Source: an uncultured Cyclobacteriaceae bacterium (lineage in GTDB: Bacteria > Bacteroidota > Bacteroidia > Cytophagales > Cyclobacteriaceae). From it: a stretch of DNA of 64,000 nt. The notes under the pieces are model-generated. The model searched no databases. It was not told the DNA's origin and worked only from the letters and a program-made list of their open reading frames with translations. Numbering within the stretch: position 1 is the first letter of the stretch; each line of letters begins with the position of its first letter. Location of the stretch: positions 1 through 64,000 of the forward strand of contig CANLOE010000028.1 of the NCBI GenBank assembly GCA_947492745.1. The letters run 5' to 3'. Shown here one piece after another: positions 42,068-51,500 of this stretch. The translations under genes were made by a program, and so were the position numbers.

Positions 42068-43045
42068 ATGAACGAACAGGAACAATTGGACCTTGAAGCA
42101 CTACAGGCACTGGAAGAGGACGAGGCCAGAAAACGCAGGTTTGTAAAGATCGCATTCGTTTCGGGAGGGGCGCTGGTGGGGGGATTCATCCTTTACAGTC
42201 TAGTGAAGAACAAGTTGGGAAGGAACACCACCATAGTGCAACAGCTACCTCCCGAAGTCAAGGTCAGGGAAATAGTCAAAGAGAACAGTAGCAGGTTCCC
42301 CCTCGGCATGGGATCGAGGGGCGAGCTGGTCGCCATGCTACAGAACGCACTGCTCGCTATGGGAAAAGGAGCAGCAGCAGCAATCAAAAGCACCAGTATT
42401 CGGAACGGTAAGCCTGACGGTATTTTTGGAGCAGGTACCTTACGTGCCCTGCTTGCCGCAGGCCAACCTTCCGTCATCGATGCAAAAAAATTCGAGGAGA
42501 TTGTAGCAAAGGGGAAGAGCAAACGGGCCGCTTCCGTTGATAGCAGCTTTGATGGCCGCAAAATAGCAAACGGAATCAAAGCGGCCATCAAGGGCAACGA
42601 TATCTTTGCCGTGCTCGATGAGCTGGAAAAGATAGCAAACGTGAAGGAGTACCAAGCTGTGAGCAAGTACTTCAAAGGTGTCTTTATCGAAAGCACTTTG
42701 GTGACCAGCCTTGTCAACGCCCTGCTCTCGGTGGCCTTCGTCAAGAGCGAACCCGCTAAGGAAAAGATACGAAAGGAATTCAAGAGGATGAACCTTGTCG
42801 AGCGGGACGGGAAATGGTTCCTCGAAGGTCTCATGGGCCTGTCGGGGGGTACGGATACGTACCGTTTGGCGGTCACCAAGAAATATACCGTTCTAAAGAA
42901 TGCCAATGGCGACCTTGTAGTGCCACCGCTGGAAAAACGCAAAGTGGTGGGCTATGTCATCGGGGGCAAACAGGGTGTTTCGAAGTTGATGACACCGGAT
43001 AGAAAGGTGGTGTACGCCCCCTCCCAAAACCTGAAAATCATCTAA
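42068..43045 (+). CDS. Membrane-anchored protein with peptidoglycan-binding-like domain
   Basis: 325 aa. Acidic N-terminus, membrane helix about 28-45 (FVSGGALVGGFILYSLV), then residues 75-130 with the PG_binding_1-like pattern (LGMGSRGELVAMLQNALLAM, GKPDGIFGAGTLRALLAA), in which a repeat number, a D-G-x-F-G-x-x-T core and flanking helices are seen. Residues 150-325 are a second domain, helical then beta (VLKNANGDLVVPPLEKRKVV). It could anchor the particle or the element's machinery to the cell wall or act in lysis. The PG-binding call is moderate. Confidence 0.65.
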   Translation: MNEQEQLDLEALQALEEDEARKRRFVKIAFVSGGALVGGFILYSLVKNKLGRNTTIVQQLPPEVKVREIVKENSSRFPLGMGSRGELVAMLQNALLAMGKGAAAAIKSTSIRNGKPDGIFGAGTLRALLAAGQPSVIDAKKFEEIVAKGKSKRAASVDSSFDGRKIANGIKAAIKGNDIFAVLDELEKIANVKEYQAVSKYFKGVFIESTLVTSLVNALLSVAFVKSEPAKEKIRKEFKRMNLVERDGKWFLEGLMGLSGGTDTYRLAVTKKYTVLKNANGDLVVPPLEKRKVVGYVIGGKQGVSKLMTPDRKVVYAPSQNLKII

Positions 43046-43070
43046 TAACAACAATAAACAATCGAGAACA

Positions 43071-43445
43071 ATGAAAAATCGACTTATTCATTACCTGAAA
43101 GATCTATGGGACTATGTGAAGGTATGGCGCGAGCTGTCCTCCATCGGTATCGGGCTGCTCTTGTGGATGAAGAGCCATGTCCTATTGCGCTACATCGATC
43201 CGACCAGCGCCACCTATGACGCAGGGGTGTTCCAATTGGTGCTATTTGCCACTATCTCCCTCTTTGTCCTTCATGGGGTGGTAAGGATCCTGATGAAACT
43301 AATCTGGCCTTCCATGGACAACTATCTCAGAATCGAATTTACGAACGACTTTAAAACTATCGAAAAATGGCAAAAGCTAAAATTATCTGCTTTCATCTTC
43401 TTTGCTTTCTTGCTCTCAGCAGTGCTCTTGGCCAAGGCCATATAG
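43071..43445 (+). CDS. Small membrane protein, holin-like
   Basis: 124 aa with three hydrophobic segments (ELSSIGIGLLLWMKSHVLL, VFQLVLFATISLFVLHGVVR, LSAFIFFAFLLSAVLLAKAI). The size, topology and position directly before a secreted CHAP hydrolase fit a holin or spanin-like lysis protein. The two genes overlap by 79 bp, with the hydrolase starting inside this gene. Other small membrane proteins would look the same, so this rests on context. Confidence 0.55.
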   Translation: MKNRLIHYLKDLWDYVKVWRELSSIGIGLLLWMKSHVLLRYIDPTSATYDAGVFQLVLFATISLFVLHGVVRILMKLIWPSMDNYLRIEFTNDFKTIEKWQKLKLSAFIFFAFLLSAVLLAKAI

Positions 43446-43957
43446 GGCAAAAGCAGCGCAGCTTTGCTTGCTATGGGTCGAGCGAAGCGGACCAAAGGGC
43501 AGAGCTAGAGCGGACGTTCTCCGCAGAGGTCGGGGTCAGGGAGCAGGGCGGAGCAAACAGCGGTAGCAGGGTCGAGCAGTACCTTGCTGCTACCAAGCTG
43601 ACCAAGGGTTATGCTTGGTGTGCTTCCTTTGTCAGTTGGTGCTATCTACAAGCTGGCATCGATGCCCCCATATCGGCTTGGGTACCCTCATTTGCCATCA
43701 GCAAGAACATGGTGTACAAACGCGGTGAGTATGTCAAGAAGATACCCGAAACGGGCGATGTCTTCCTGATCTGGTTCCCCAAGTTGGGAAGGCCCGCCCA
43801 TATCGGCTTTGTCGAACGGTGGGGCAACAGGACGGTGATCACAGTCGAGGGCAATACCAATGACAACGGGTCGCGTGAGGGCGATGGGGTCTATCGAAAA
43901 AGAAGGCTGCAAAAGCAGGTATGGGCCGTGTGTGACTTTATCAACAATGCTCCGTGA
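43367..43957 (+). CDS. Secreted CHAP-domain peptidoglycan hydrolase
   Basis: 196 aa with a signal peptide (IICFHLLCFLALSSALGQ), then a CHAP/NlpC-like domain: catalytic Cys in GYAWCASFVSWCY (about residue 85), His in GRPAHIGFVE (about 143), and a following polar residue in VITVEGNTND. The enzyme cleaves the peptide or amide bonds of peptidoglycan in the periplasm. A Sec-type signal means it can reach its substrate without a holin. It lies between the holin-like gene (79-bp overlap) and the transpeptidase-like gene (11-bp overlap). Lysis or wall remodelling for release or entry. Confidence 0.8.
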   Translation: MAKAKIICFHLLCFLALSSALGQGHIGQKQRSFACYGSSEADQRAELERTFSAEVGVREQGGANSGSRVEQYLAATKLTKGYAWCASFVSWCYLQAGIDAPISAWVPSFAISKNMVYKRGEYVKKIPETGDVFLIWFPKLGRPAHIGFVERWGNRTVITVEGNTNDNGSREGDGVYRKRRLQKQVWAVCDFINNAP

Positions 43958-44690
43958 TACGCTCAGGATATTAGGGAAAAAGGAGCATGTCATCTACACG
44001 CAGCCTTACAGGTTGAACATCGTTGCCACACGCAGCAGATCGCTGCGGAGCAACAGGTTCGATGACCGCTTGGAGGTCTTCTTTGTCAACAGCAGGGGAA
44101 AGTGGGAACACCATGCTTTCCCCTGTACCACCGATCCGGGACAGTACTGGCTCGATAACCCGATGCATCCCAATGGTACCGCTTTCCTCAAAAACGGGCA
44201 GTACATCGATGCCTACGGCATGGGGTGGCATAGGGGAAGGTACGAGGCTCTTGTCCAGATTGCACCCGTGACAGTAATAAGGAACTATGACCGCAGCGGC
44301 CTTTTCAACTGGACGGAGAGCGGGTTCGAGGACAGGGGCAACTTTGGGATAAACATCCACAGGGCATTCGGGGTCGGGACCGCTGTCACCGTTGACCGGA
44401 GTAGCGCAGGTTGTATCGTATTGGCAGATACCAAAGACTATGACAGGTTCATCTGTCTCTGCAAAAAGCATCGCAGGACACACGGTAACAGCTTCGCGGT
44501 GACCCTGATCGATTTCAGGGACATCAGGAGAAGGGATGCGAGTTTAGTGGCTTGGGGATTGGCATCGGGGTTGACTCTTGGGGCTTTGGCTTATTATATC
44601 TATGAAACTGACAAAAAATTCAAAAAAAGACGCATTGGCATTGATAGGCTCCCTATCGGGGCTTATGGTCGCCAAATGGTGCAAACGTGA
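43947..44690 (+). CDS. L,D-transpeptidase (YkuD)-like or related cysteine peptidase with C-terminal membrane helix
   Basis: About 247 aa from the ATG that overlaps the hydrolase stop; the open frame upstream belongs to the overlap. A catalytic-type motif NFGINIHRA followed by VDRSSAGCIVLAD fits the H...SxGC arrangement of YkuD-type transpeptidases and similar phage wall enzymes, with His near 160 and Cys near 180. A membrane helix follows near the C-terminus (LASGLTLGALAYYIY). With the CHAP enzyme it forms a wall-active pair in the operon. Which bond it makes or cuts cannot be read from sequence. Confidence 0.65.
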   Translation: MLRDTLRILGKKEHVIYTQPYRLNIVATRSRSLRSNRFDDRLEVFFVNSRGKWEHHAFPCTTDPGQYWLDNPMHPNGTAFLKNGQYIDAYGMGWHRGRYEALVQIAPVTVIRNYDRSGLFNWTESGFEDRGNFGINIHRAFGVGTAVTVDRSSAGCIVLADTKDYDRFICLCKKHRRTHGNSFAVTLIDFRDIRRRDASLVAWGLASGLTLGALAYYIYETDKKFKKRRIGIDRLPIGAYGRQMVQT

Positions 44691-44844
44691 GGATGTCTAT
44701 CCTTTTGTTCTCATCGGTGGTTTCCTCGGCAATTTCATCGGTGAGGAATACCTACCGGAGGATAAGATGACGGTAGATGTCCCGTATAAAGGAATCATAA
44801 ATGAAAGACGTAAAATTCGGGGTGGCAAAGGCCGAAAACCCTGA
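44602..44844 (+). CDS. Small membrane protein (80 aa)
   Basis: Start at the ATG at 44602 (MKLTKNSKKDALALIGSLSG); it lies within the end of the previous gene. One or two hydrophobic segments (LALIGSLSGLMVAKWC and FVLIGGFLGNFIGEEYL) with glycine spacing, then a basic tail. The pattern resembles small membrane proteins of virions or lysis modules. Function unknown. Confidence 0.5.
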   Translation: MKLTKNSKKDALALIGSLSGLMVAKWCKREDVYPFVLIGGFLGNFIGEEYLPEDKMTVDVPYKGIINERRKIRGGKGRKP

Positions 44845-44977
44845 AAAACTGATAGCGACCTTTGACTTCATTATTGACGCAAGGGAAATGCACAAACGCT
44901 TGGTAAAATGCGGTTGGGACGGACAATTGATAGTGGTAAAGAGGTTGAAAGATGGAACAGTTATTAAATTATCCTAA
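44801..44977 (+). CDS. 58-aa protein of unknown function
   Basis: A short gene starting ATG at 44801 (MKDVKFGVAKAENPEKLIAT) and ending ...DGTVIKLS. It overlaps the preceding gene by 44 bp and the next by 26 bp, both in other frames. Alternating beta/alpha pattern (KFGVAKAENP, LIATFDFIID, GQLIVVKRL), no cysteine pair or membrane helix. Dense overlap packing like the rest of the operon supports that it is real. Confidence 0.5.
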   Translation: MKDVKFGVAKAENPEKLIATFDFIIDAREMHKRLVKCGWDGQLIVVKRLKDGTVIKLS

Positions 44978-45218
44978 AGCAGAAAAGAAAGGGGCATTGA
45001 AGATGATGCCCTTGGAGCTGCACGGGGAAGAGGTGCCAAGGGTAAGGACCTATTGGAAGTCAGAGCTGGCCACGATGTACAGGGTCAGTCCCAAGACGTT
45101 CAGCTCTTGGCTGGATAGGTTCATAGAACAGCTCTATGCCCTGGGATATAAGAGGACTAGTAAGAAATTGTATCCAAATATGGTTGCGCTCATCTTTGAC
45201 AAGTTGGGGGAGCCTTGA
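44952..45218 (+). CDS. Small HTH protein, DUF4248-like (88 aa)
   Basis: Residues about 35-85 read as a helix-turn-helix (SELATMYRVSPKTFSSWLDR), similar to short Bacteroidota DNA-binding proteins of the DUF4248 type; the last third is helical (KLYPNMVALIFDKLGEP). Last gene of the operon; it converges with the minus-strand defence pair, only 8 bp from the end of the PutAbiC gene. It could be the operon's own regulator together with the HTH protein at 34484-34666. Confidence 0.65.
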   Translation: MEQLLNYPKAEKKGALKMMPLELHGEEVPRVRTYWKSELATMYRVSPKTFSSWLDRFIEQLYALGYKRTSKKLYPNMVALIFDKLGEP

Positions 45219-45226
45219 TTTAGCTT

Positions 45227-46222
45227 TCAGTTGCCAGAATGTAGACTGTAGTTGTAATAGTCCTTGGGTATTAGTGGTCCTTTAATTTTATTTGGGTTGT
45301 AAGCCGAGGAATCATAATAATTTTCATTGCTTGTCCAAGATGAATCATGTAAATCAGTATTGTCCAAATTCTTAAGAAGCGAGTATCGCTCAATATAGCC
45401 TTTGAATTTTTTTCCTAATTCGCTCAACCCATTATAGAATAGCCATTTCAGCTCATAATCAGACAATTGAGACCTAATGATACAAGTGTATTTATATTTT
45501 GAAAGGTGTTTTAAGTATTGTAATTCTTGTTGGTGTTGAGGATGGGCCACTGATGTCCTAATATCCTGACTTAATGGTATTAAGTCATTTTCATCCACAA
45601 ATTTGATTAATCTGTACAAGTTTCTGTAGTAATGTCCATAATTAGTTCTAACAAGTTCGTAACACGCCATATAATCACCCTCCCAGCTATGTTTCTGGAT
45701 GCCTTCAAACTTTATGTCTTTCAGTAGTTCATAGGTCACATTGAAAACTTCCCTCCCGTTGAACACGCCCTCATTTGCGGCAACTTTGCTCCTTAGCTCA
45801 TTTTCAAAATTATTGATAAGATCCCTGTGGTGTAAGGCGTTCCATGACATTGAATTAACAATATCGTGATGAGTCTTTAACAAATTGAAAAATGTGTTTT
45901 CAAACTGTTGTAGTTTCAAAGTATTGTTCTGAATCTTGAATTCTTGTCTTGTTTCTCGCAACTCTTCTCTTTGAAGCCTCAATTCCCTACTTTGCAGGAT
46001 TATCGTATATATCACACCTCCAAATGCCAAACCTGAAAACAGGGCATTGACCGCACCGAATGAGTCGCCGAATGTTCCTTGCATATTGAGCTGTCCGAAA
46101 TGCTTGCTTATAACGGGCCATGAGATTCCCCACAAGATTATCACGCCTAGTGCAACAAGTATGGGTACCCATAGTTTGATCTTTGAGTAATTGATATCCT
46201 GCTCAGTATTTTTATCTGCCAT
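45227..46222 (-). CDS. PutAbiC-family phage abortive-infection protein
   Basis: 331 aa from the ATG at 46222; a longer open frame runs into the upstream gene. Two N-terminal membrane helices (residues about 16-36 and 58-78) flank the family signature GTFGDSFGAVNALFSGLAFG; a coiled coil follows (LQSRELRLQREELRETRQEF), then the soluble domain with NYGHYYRNLYRLIKFV and QLSDYELKWLFYNGLSELG. Length and motifs fit PF16872 (putative AbiC). Such proteins cause growth arrest or cell death on phage infection. Overlaps the nuclease-like gene upstream by 11 bp, so the two form an operon opposite to all neighbours, as expected for a cargo defence pair. Confidence 0.88.
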   Translation of the reverse strand: MADKNTEQDINYSKIKLWVPILVALGVIILWGISWPVISKHFGQLNMQGTFGDSFGAVNALFSGLAFGGVIYTIILQSRELRLQREELRETRQEFKIQNNTLKLQQFENTFFNLLKTHHDIVNSMSWNALHHRDLINNFENELRSKVAANEGVFNGREVFNVTYELLKDIKFEGIQKHSWEGDYMACYELVRTNYGHYYRNLYRLIKFVDENDLIPLSQDIRTSVAHPQHQQELQYLKHLSKYKYTCIIRSQLSDYELKWLFYNGLSELGKKFKGYIERYSLLKNLDNTDLHDSSWTSNENYYDSSAYNPNKIKGPLIPKDYYNYSLHSGN

Positions 46223-47213
46223 TTGGGTTTGTTTTGATCTCGTATACATAACTGAAGTTTTCAATGAAATTTCCTGAACGGTTTTTTCTATTGAAGGTAT
46301 AAAGGTGCAGTCCATCAATGGAACATTGACCTGCTTCGCTCAATTTTTTATTGTTTTTGGTCAAGGGCTTGATCTCCACGGTCCCTTGGCAACCGTTGCG
46401 GTTGCAGCTTCCCCTCAGTTTGTATACATTGATAGATTCTTCGTTTTTCACTAGATACGCTCTTTCATCACATAATGAGGGATATTTATTCTTCCTGTTG
46501 AACCAAACAGCCAATACCTTATGATTCGTAAATGTGATTACAGGTATCGCTGCAAGGACGACCATCATCAGGTAAAATAATACTACATTGTGAAATACCT
46601 TGAAAAAAAAAGCAGTTAGACCAATACCTAAAACGGTTAGAACTAAAATTGTGAAAAGAGAAAATGATTTCATTGCGGTATTTCGCAATACGGCTTTGTC
46701 CATTTCAATCCAAGGAACCTTTTCGTAGCGTATGGGCATTGATTCGGGATTCGGGTCGTACGGGTCAATGTTGAAAAGTCTGCATTTTTCCTTAATCGGT
46801 AAACCTTGGACCATTGGAATCAACTTTTCAGGGCCAATGTATTCCACTGCTTCAAGGTTGAACTCAGCTTTTATCTTTTGGATTTCTGGCGGATCCGTGC
46901 CCAATATATCGCTGCTACAAACAAAGGTCATTTTCTTGACATTGACCTGGACATTGAGACAGCCTTGGGCATCACCCCTGAATTTTTTGATAATCTCGCT
47001 GGGCTTTGGATTCTTGCCACCATACATGTGAAAATATTCACCAGTATCTTCTATATAACCGTCATTGCTCCCATCCTTCACATATTTTCTGGTGGGGTTG
47101 AACTTTGAACCATAATGGGCGAGAAAAAGCCTCTGACAGAACGTCTGAAATTTCCACCCATCCATTCCTCTGATATTATCGAAAAGATTATCACTATTGA
47201 AAAAGTCTCTCAT
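46212..47213 (-). CDS. Restriction-endonuclease-like protein with two membrane helices
   Basis: 333 aa. Residues 10-150 resemble the PD-(D/E)XK-like N-terminal domain of ABC-3C-type defence proteins: DGWKFQTFCQRLFLAHYG, KDGSNDGYIEDTGEYFHMYG, then a helix and a second strand-rich half ending in LFNIDPYDPN. The usual Gln of the 'YFQ' motif is His here, so activity is uncertain. Residues about 182-206 and 212-232 are membrane helices. The C-terminal domain (235-333) contains LRGSCNRNGCQGTVEI and is beta-rich. Gene order and the 11-bp overlap tie it to PutAbiC: probably the sensor or nuclease half of a two-gene defence system. Confidence 0.7.
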   Translation of the reverse strand: MRDFFNSDNLFDNIRGMDGWKFQTFCQRLFLAHYGSKFNPTRKYVKDGSNDGYIEDTGEYFHMYGGKNPKPSEIIKKFRGDAQGCLNVQVNVKKMTFVCSSDILGTDPPEIQKIKAEFNLEAVEYIGPEKLIPMVQGLPIKEKCRLFNIDPYDPNPESMPIRYEKVPWIEMDKAVLRNTAMKSFSLFTILVLTVLGIGLTAFFFKVFHNVVLFYLMMVVLAAIPVITFTNHKVLAVWFNRKNKYPSLCDERAYLVKNEESINVYKLRGSCNRNGCQGTVEIKPLTKNNKKLSEAGQCSIDGLHLYTFNRKNRSGNFIENFSYVYEIKTNPNGR

Positions 47214-47363
47214 CCTCCAATGATATTATCAAATGCAGCAAGGGTCTTTAATGAAGTGGGCATGGTCTTAATTATTTAGTTCGGTCGCTCAAGGCAAGAA
47301 AAGACTATTTAACGTTTTTACAGATAAATCGCAAAAATCAAGCCCTTCAATTAAAAAATTGAA

Positions 47364-47383
47364 TCCCGCAATAACCCGAAACC
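47364..47383 (+). promoter_or_regulatory. Shared upstream motif, copy 1
   Basis: TCCCGCAATAACCCGAAACC, 47 bp before the methyltransferase ATG at 47431. Copies of this motif occur at 48238 and 60488, each 30-40 bp before a start codon. Regulator or RNA-polymerase site is not known. Confidence 0.6.
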
Positions 47384-47430
47384 ATATTCCTGTATGCCTC
47401 TACACTTGTCCTAAACTAAAAGGACAAGAA

Positions 47431-48195
47431 ATGCAACGTAAGAGCCAGAACGAAATCAACAAGGAAATAGAGGCACTGATCGAAGAAAAGGATAGGTTGG
47501 GAAGGGGTTATAGGTACGAGGACAAGCTTTTCATTGACCGATACCGTGGTTCGGGCGGAGCTGGAGCTTCCGGAGCTAAAGGCAGGGGGCTGCTCTTTGA
47601 ATACTACACGCCAGACTATCTGGTATCACTGATGTGGCAGCTCGCAGAACATCACGGCTTTCAGGGCGGGAACGTTCTGGAACCATCTTGCGGCACGGGC
47701 AGGTTCTTCAAACCCGCAGGCCCCGATGTGAACTTTACTGGATTTGAGACCAATAAGACCAGTGCAAGGATCGCACAGATACTTTTTCCAAAAGCTGAGG
47801 TGCATAACCTGTATTTTGAACAGGCTTTCATGGAAGCTCCATGGTACAGAGCACGCCTGAAAAAAGAGCTGACATGGTTAAAAGGCTCACCATTTGATAT
47901 GGTCATTGGCAATCCGCCCTTTGGAACCTTCAAGAGCAGATACAGTAGTCAGTTCAGGCACCCCAAGGTAATGCAGATTGAGATATTTTTTATGTACTAT
48001 GGTCTACGGCTATTGAAAAAGGGTGGTTTGCTGGTGTACCTGATACCCCCAGGATTTATGAGGACAGGGAGCAAATACGAAAAGATCAAGAACGAGATGG
48101 GCCTTATCTGTGAACTGCTGGACGCATACCATCTGCCCCCCATCTTCAATAAGACCGGCATTGCGACCGATATCATTGTCCTGAAAAGAAAGTGA
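47431..48195 (+). CDS. N6-adenine DNA methyltransferase (Class I, NPPF type)
   Basis: About 254 aa from the ATG at 47431, which follows AGGACAAGAA; an in-frame TTG upstream overlaps the shared motif and is rejected. Motif I NVLEPSCGTGRFF (about residue 80) binds AdoMet and NPPF in MVIGNPPFGTFKS (about 160) is the catalytic motif of N6-adenine enzymes. The C-terminal part (YGLRLLKKGGLLVYLIPPGF) completes the fold. No separate target-recognition domain is visible, so specificity may be loose. It precedes the C5-methyltransferase/helicase and is divergent from the PutAbiC pair. A protective role for the element's own DNA is likely. Confidence 0.85.
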   Translation: MQRKSQNEINKEIEALIEEKDRLGRGYRYEDKLFIDRYRGSGGAGASGAKGRGLLFEYYTPDYLVSLMWQLAEHHGFQGGNVLEPSCGTGRFFKPAGPDVNFTGFETNKTSARIAQILFPKAEVHNLYFEQAFMEAPWYRARLKKELTWLKGSPFDMVIGNPPFGTFKSRYSSQFRHPKVMQIEIFFMYYGLRLLKKGGLLVYLIPPGFMRTGSKYEKIKNEMGLICELLDAYHLPPIFNKTGIATDIIVLKRK

Positions 48196-48237
48196 GCAAA
48201 TAGTTTTCAGGTTTTTTTTTACTACAAGCCCGTGCAA

Positions 48238-48256
48238 ACCGTAATAAGCCGAAACC
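48238..48256 (+). promoter_or_regulatory. Shared upstream motif, copy 2
   Basis: ACCGTAATAAGCCGAAACC, 29 bp before the ATG at 48286. Differs from copy 1 at two internal positions. Confidence 0.5.
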
Positions 48257-48285
48257 GTCTTTCGGTCATTTTGCATCATTGCCCT

Positions 48286-48504
48286 ATGAAAAACAAAAAC
48301 AATGATAAAGAAATGCAGCAGTTGAGGTCGATGATCCGCGTAGCGCTGCAACAATGCGATACGGTCGCGACCCCGAACTTCTGCGAAATGCTGCACAGCT
48401 CCGAAGGCTACCGTAGGGCGGAGAGCATGGTCCTCAATTTTGCTTTAAAGAACAAGGTATCGATAGGTGCCGCGATAGGTCATCTGGAAACAGAAATGGT
48501 ATGA
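48286..48504 (+). CDS. Small helical protein (72 aa) before the methyltransferase-helicase
   Basis: Start at the ATG at 48286 (MKNKNNDKEMQQLRSMIRVA); an upstream GTG frame overlaps the motif and is rejected. Helical, soluble, ends ...IGHLETEMV, with a stop overlapping the next start (ATGA), so it is translationally coupled to the 1889-aa protein. No known domain. Probably an accessory of that enzyme. Confidence 0.6.
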   Translation: MKNKNNDKEMQQLRSMIRVALQQCDTVATPNFCEMLHSSEGYRRAESMVLNFALKNKVSIGAAIGHLETEMV

Positions 48505-51500
48505 AGACCAAAGGCATAACCTTGATGGAGCTTTTTGCGGGTTGTGGGGGCTTTGCGCTAGGGCTGCAACAAGCGGGCTTCACCTTTTCGGAACACTACT
48601 ACTCCGAAGTGGACAGGTATGCCATAGCCAATTACAGTTACAATTTTAACAAAGCAACCAACCTAGGAGATGTCAGAAAAATCGATGCGAAAAAGTTCAG
48701 GGACAAGATCGATATCCTCACCTTCGGTTCCCCATGCCAAGATCTTTCAAATGCTGGACTCAGGAAAGGCCTTGAAGGACAACGAAGTGGACTCTTTTTT
48801 GAAGCTATCAGGATCATCAAAGAATGTAGACCCCGTTTATTTCTCTTTGAGAACGTCAAAGGGCTTTTTTGGAGTGACGAAGGCAAGGACTTTACGATCG
48901 TCCTGCAAGAGATTGCCAAGCTTGGGATTTATGAGTGCCAATGGCAACTTGTTAACACTAGCTGGTTTCTCCCACAAAACCGAGAGCGGATATACCTTGT
49001 CGGATCTCTTGGAAAAGGAAGTTCACCCGAGATATTTCCTCTCCTACGGGACGACAGAGAGAATATTGAAGGGCATAAGGGACAGAGTATCATTCAAGGC
49101 GACCTTGCTCCGACCATAGATACAAGGGTCGGCGAACAGACCAATGGATCGCCCTATGTCGTTGCAGTTCGCAGCAGAAGGTCAGGTGATAGCTACAAGG
49201 AATCCATCGATGTACGCAAGGACAGAAACACGAATGCCATATTGGGGAACAACAAGAGCAGTTTCCTGTTGGACCCATGGAAACCCATGGTGACCGAAAG
49301 GACAGATGAGGCAAAGATTATAAGGAGGGAGTTTCAGAAGCATGGAAGAGATCACCACCCCTATAACAGGCGACAGCTCGCCTTTAGAAAAGATGATACA
49401 TCGAACGCGGTAATGTCATCACCCAATAGGGACAACCTCTTGGGAAAGGGCAATGTGATAAGAAGGCTTACCCCTACAGAGTGCGAAAGGTTACAGGGCC
49501 TTCCAGATGACTGGACAGCGCTTGGAAATTTCGACGGCAGCATCAAAAAAGTGAGCGATACCCAACGCTATAAGATGATCGGCAACGCTGTCAGCATACC
49601 AGTGGTTGAGGCCATCGGCACAAAACTACAGGGTCTGCGGGTCCCGAAAAAACAAAGTGGACTTGCCGGCACTGACATATCAAACAATGACATCATGGTA
49701 CAGGACCTGAAAGGCATCCATAAAGAGTATGGTACGGAAAGAGATGCATCAGTGGCATACTATAGGGCAAGGGTTTCCTTCATAGAAAAACTGATCAAGC
49801 ATATCAGGGTCATTATAGGGATAGGTGTATCCATCGAAGAAGAAAAGAAGCTTGAAAAGGATATTGACCTGCTCAGGAGCGGGTTGATCCTCGATAGGCA
49901 TAGGGAAATTGCCGACAGGTACAAGATCCCGGATATCAGGACCTTGGCATTCATGGAAAATGGCAGCAAGGAGGGCGATCCCCTGACCTTTGCGGAACTG
50001 ACCAGCTTCAATACATGGTTTGCGATGCACCCCGAAAAGATTGCGGGCAAAGAAGAACCGACCACCTCCCTAGCATTCCCCGTGACCATCAAAGGTACAA
50101 AGGAGGATATAGAAAGGGCCATACAATTAGGTATGGGAAAAGGTGAAGAGGAAACTGAACTCGAAGAATTTGAAGTAATGCTGGATGAACTTTCAAAAGA
50201 ACTTGAACAAATGGACTTTGATAAAGATATGAACGGAAACGAGGATTACGGTCTTCACGGTTTGCAAGATGACGCTTTCTTTAATGGCCTTGGTGGCACC
50301 ATCATCGATCGTAACTCCATACAGATCGATCCTACTCCGCTGAGGGAGTTGATCGAAAAATCAAAAAAGGAACAGGAGAAAAAGAAGGTGTTGGACTTTG
50401 CGGACATTGACAAAATGTACAACAAAAGTATATCGACAGAAGAAAAAAAAGCATGGGTCTGGTACAAACGAAGCTTGGGACACCCGATGAACGGATGGGA
50501 AAAATACCACCACAAAAGTACCAAAGGAGAAAAGGGAAGGCTGATCAGGGCCAACAAGGATACGGTCATCAAGAACAACCGATGGCAGGATGTGACAAGC
50601 GTTAAAAAAGGACGGGTTTTGGGCAAGCCATCCAAGTTCAAACATGAGTATCAGGGGATCACCTACCTGGTCTTTACCGGACTGGATGGGAACAAGTACC
50701 TCGTGGACATTGGTTCAACTACAGAGATATCAACAGATGTGACCATTGATGAGGGAAAACTCACAAAATGGGTAATGGACGGGGTGCTTTTCTACTCCAA
50801 GGGGGACCTGTTGCCCTACCCTTATTTCGCCTATGGGAACATGTATGACAAGGAACTGACATTAAGGGAGGACGAGAAGGACATTGTTGGGCAATATGGA
50901 CAGGAGGTCTATGACAGGCACTTGGCACTCATCAAGAAACTTCGGCCCAGAATGTTGACCGTTACCAATCCCGATGCAGGGGAAATGCCAAAGATTTTGA
51001 GCATTTCGGAATTTGCGAGGGAATTCAAGATAGGTGGCCTGAGAATGGAGACAGGTGTTCAACTGCCCGAGAACATGGTCGATGAAGAGGGCAGCTCTTA
51101 TGCGGAATATAACCTGATAGAGGCTTTCCGTCGCTGGTTGCGGACCCTGGACCTTCACCATTTCAGTGAAGTGAACGCGACAGAGATCATCACCTACTAT
51201 ATAGACGGGAAACAATTGAGCAGGAGCTTTTCCAAGGACAAGAAAAGTACAGTGGACAAGTATGCCAGGATTGAAGGAGAGCAATTGTTCTCAAAGTTTC
51301 TGAACAAGGCACTCTTGTTCGATGACCAGCAAAAGATAGATTTTTCGTGGAACAGGGAGTATAATGGGTACAGCAGCGTGCCTTACCACAGGGTACCTAT
51401 CGGTTTTCGGTGCTCTTCAATGTTCAAATCTTTTGAGCTTCAGTTCACCGCAGCACAAAGGGAAGCGATTGCTTTCATGGAAATCGCCAATTCCGCCATC

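Noticed and set aside
34912-45218. Conjugation (Tra) or type VI secretion operon
   Set aside because: No TraG/VirD4-, TraJ-, VirB4- or sheath-like ATPase or tube proteins are recognisable; gene sizes and lysis-type enzymes do not fit.
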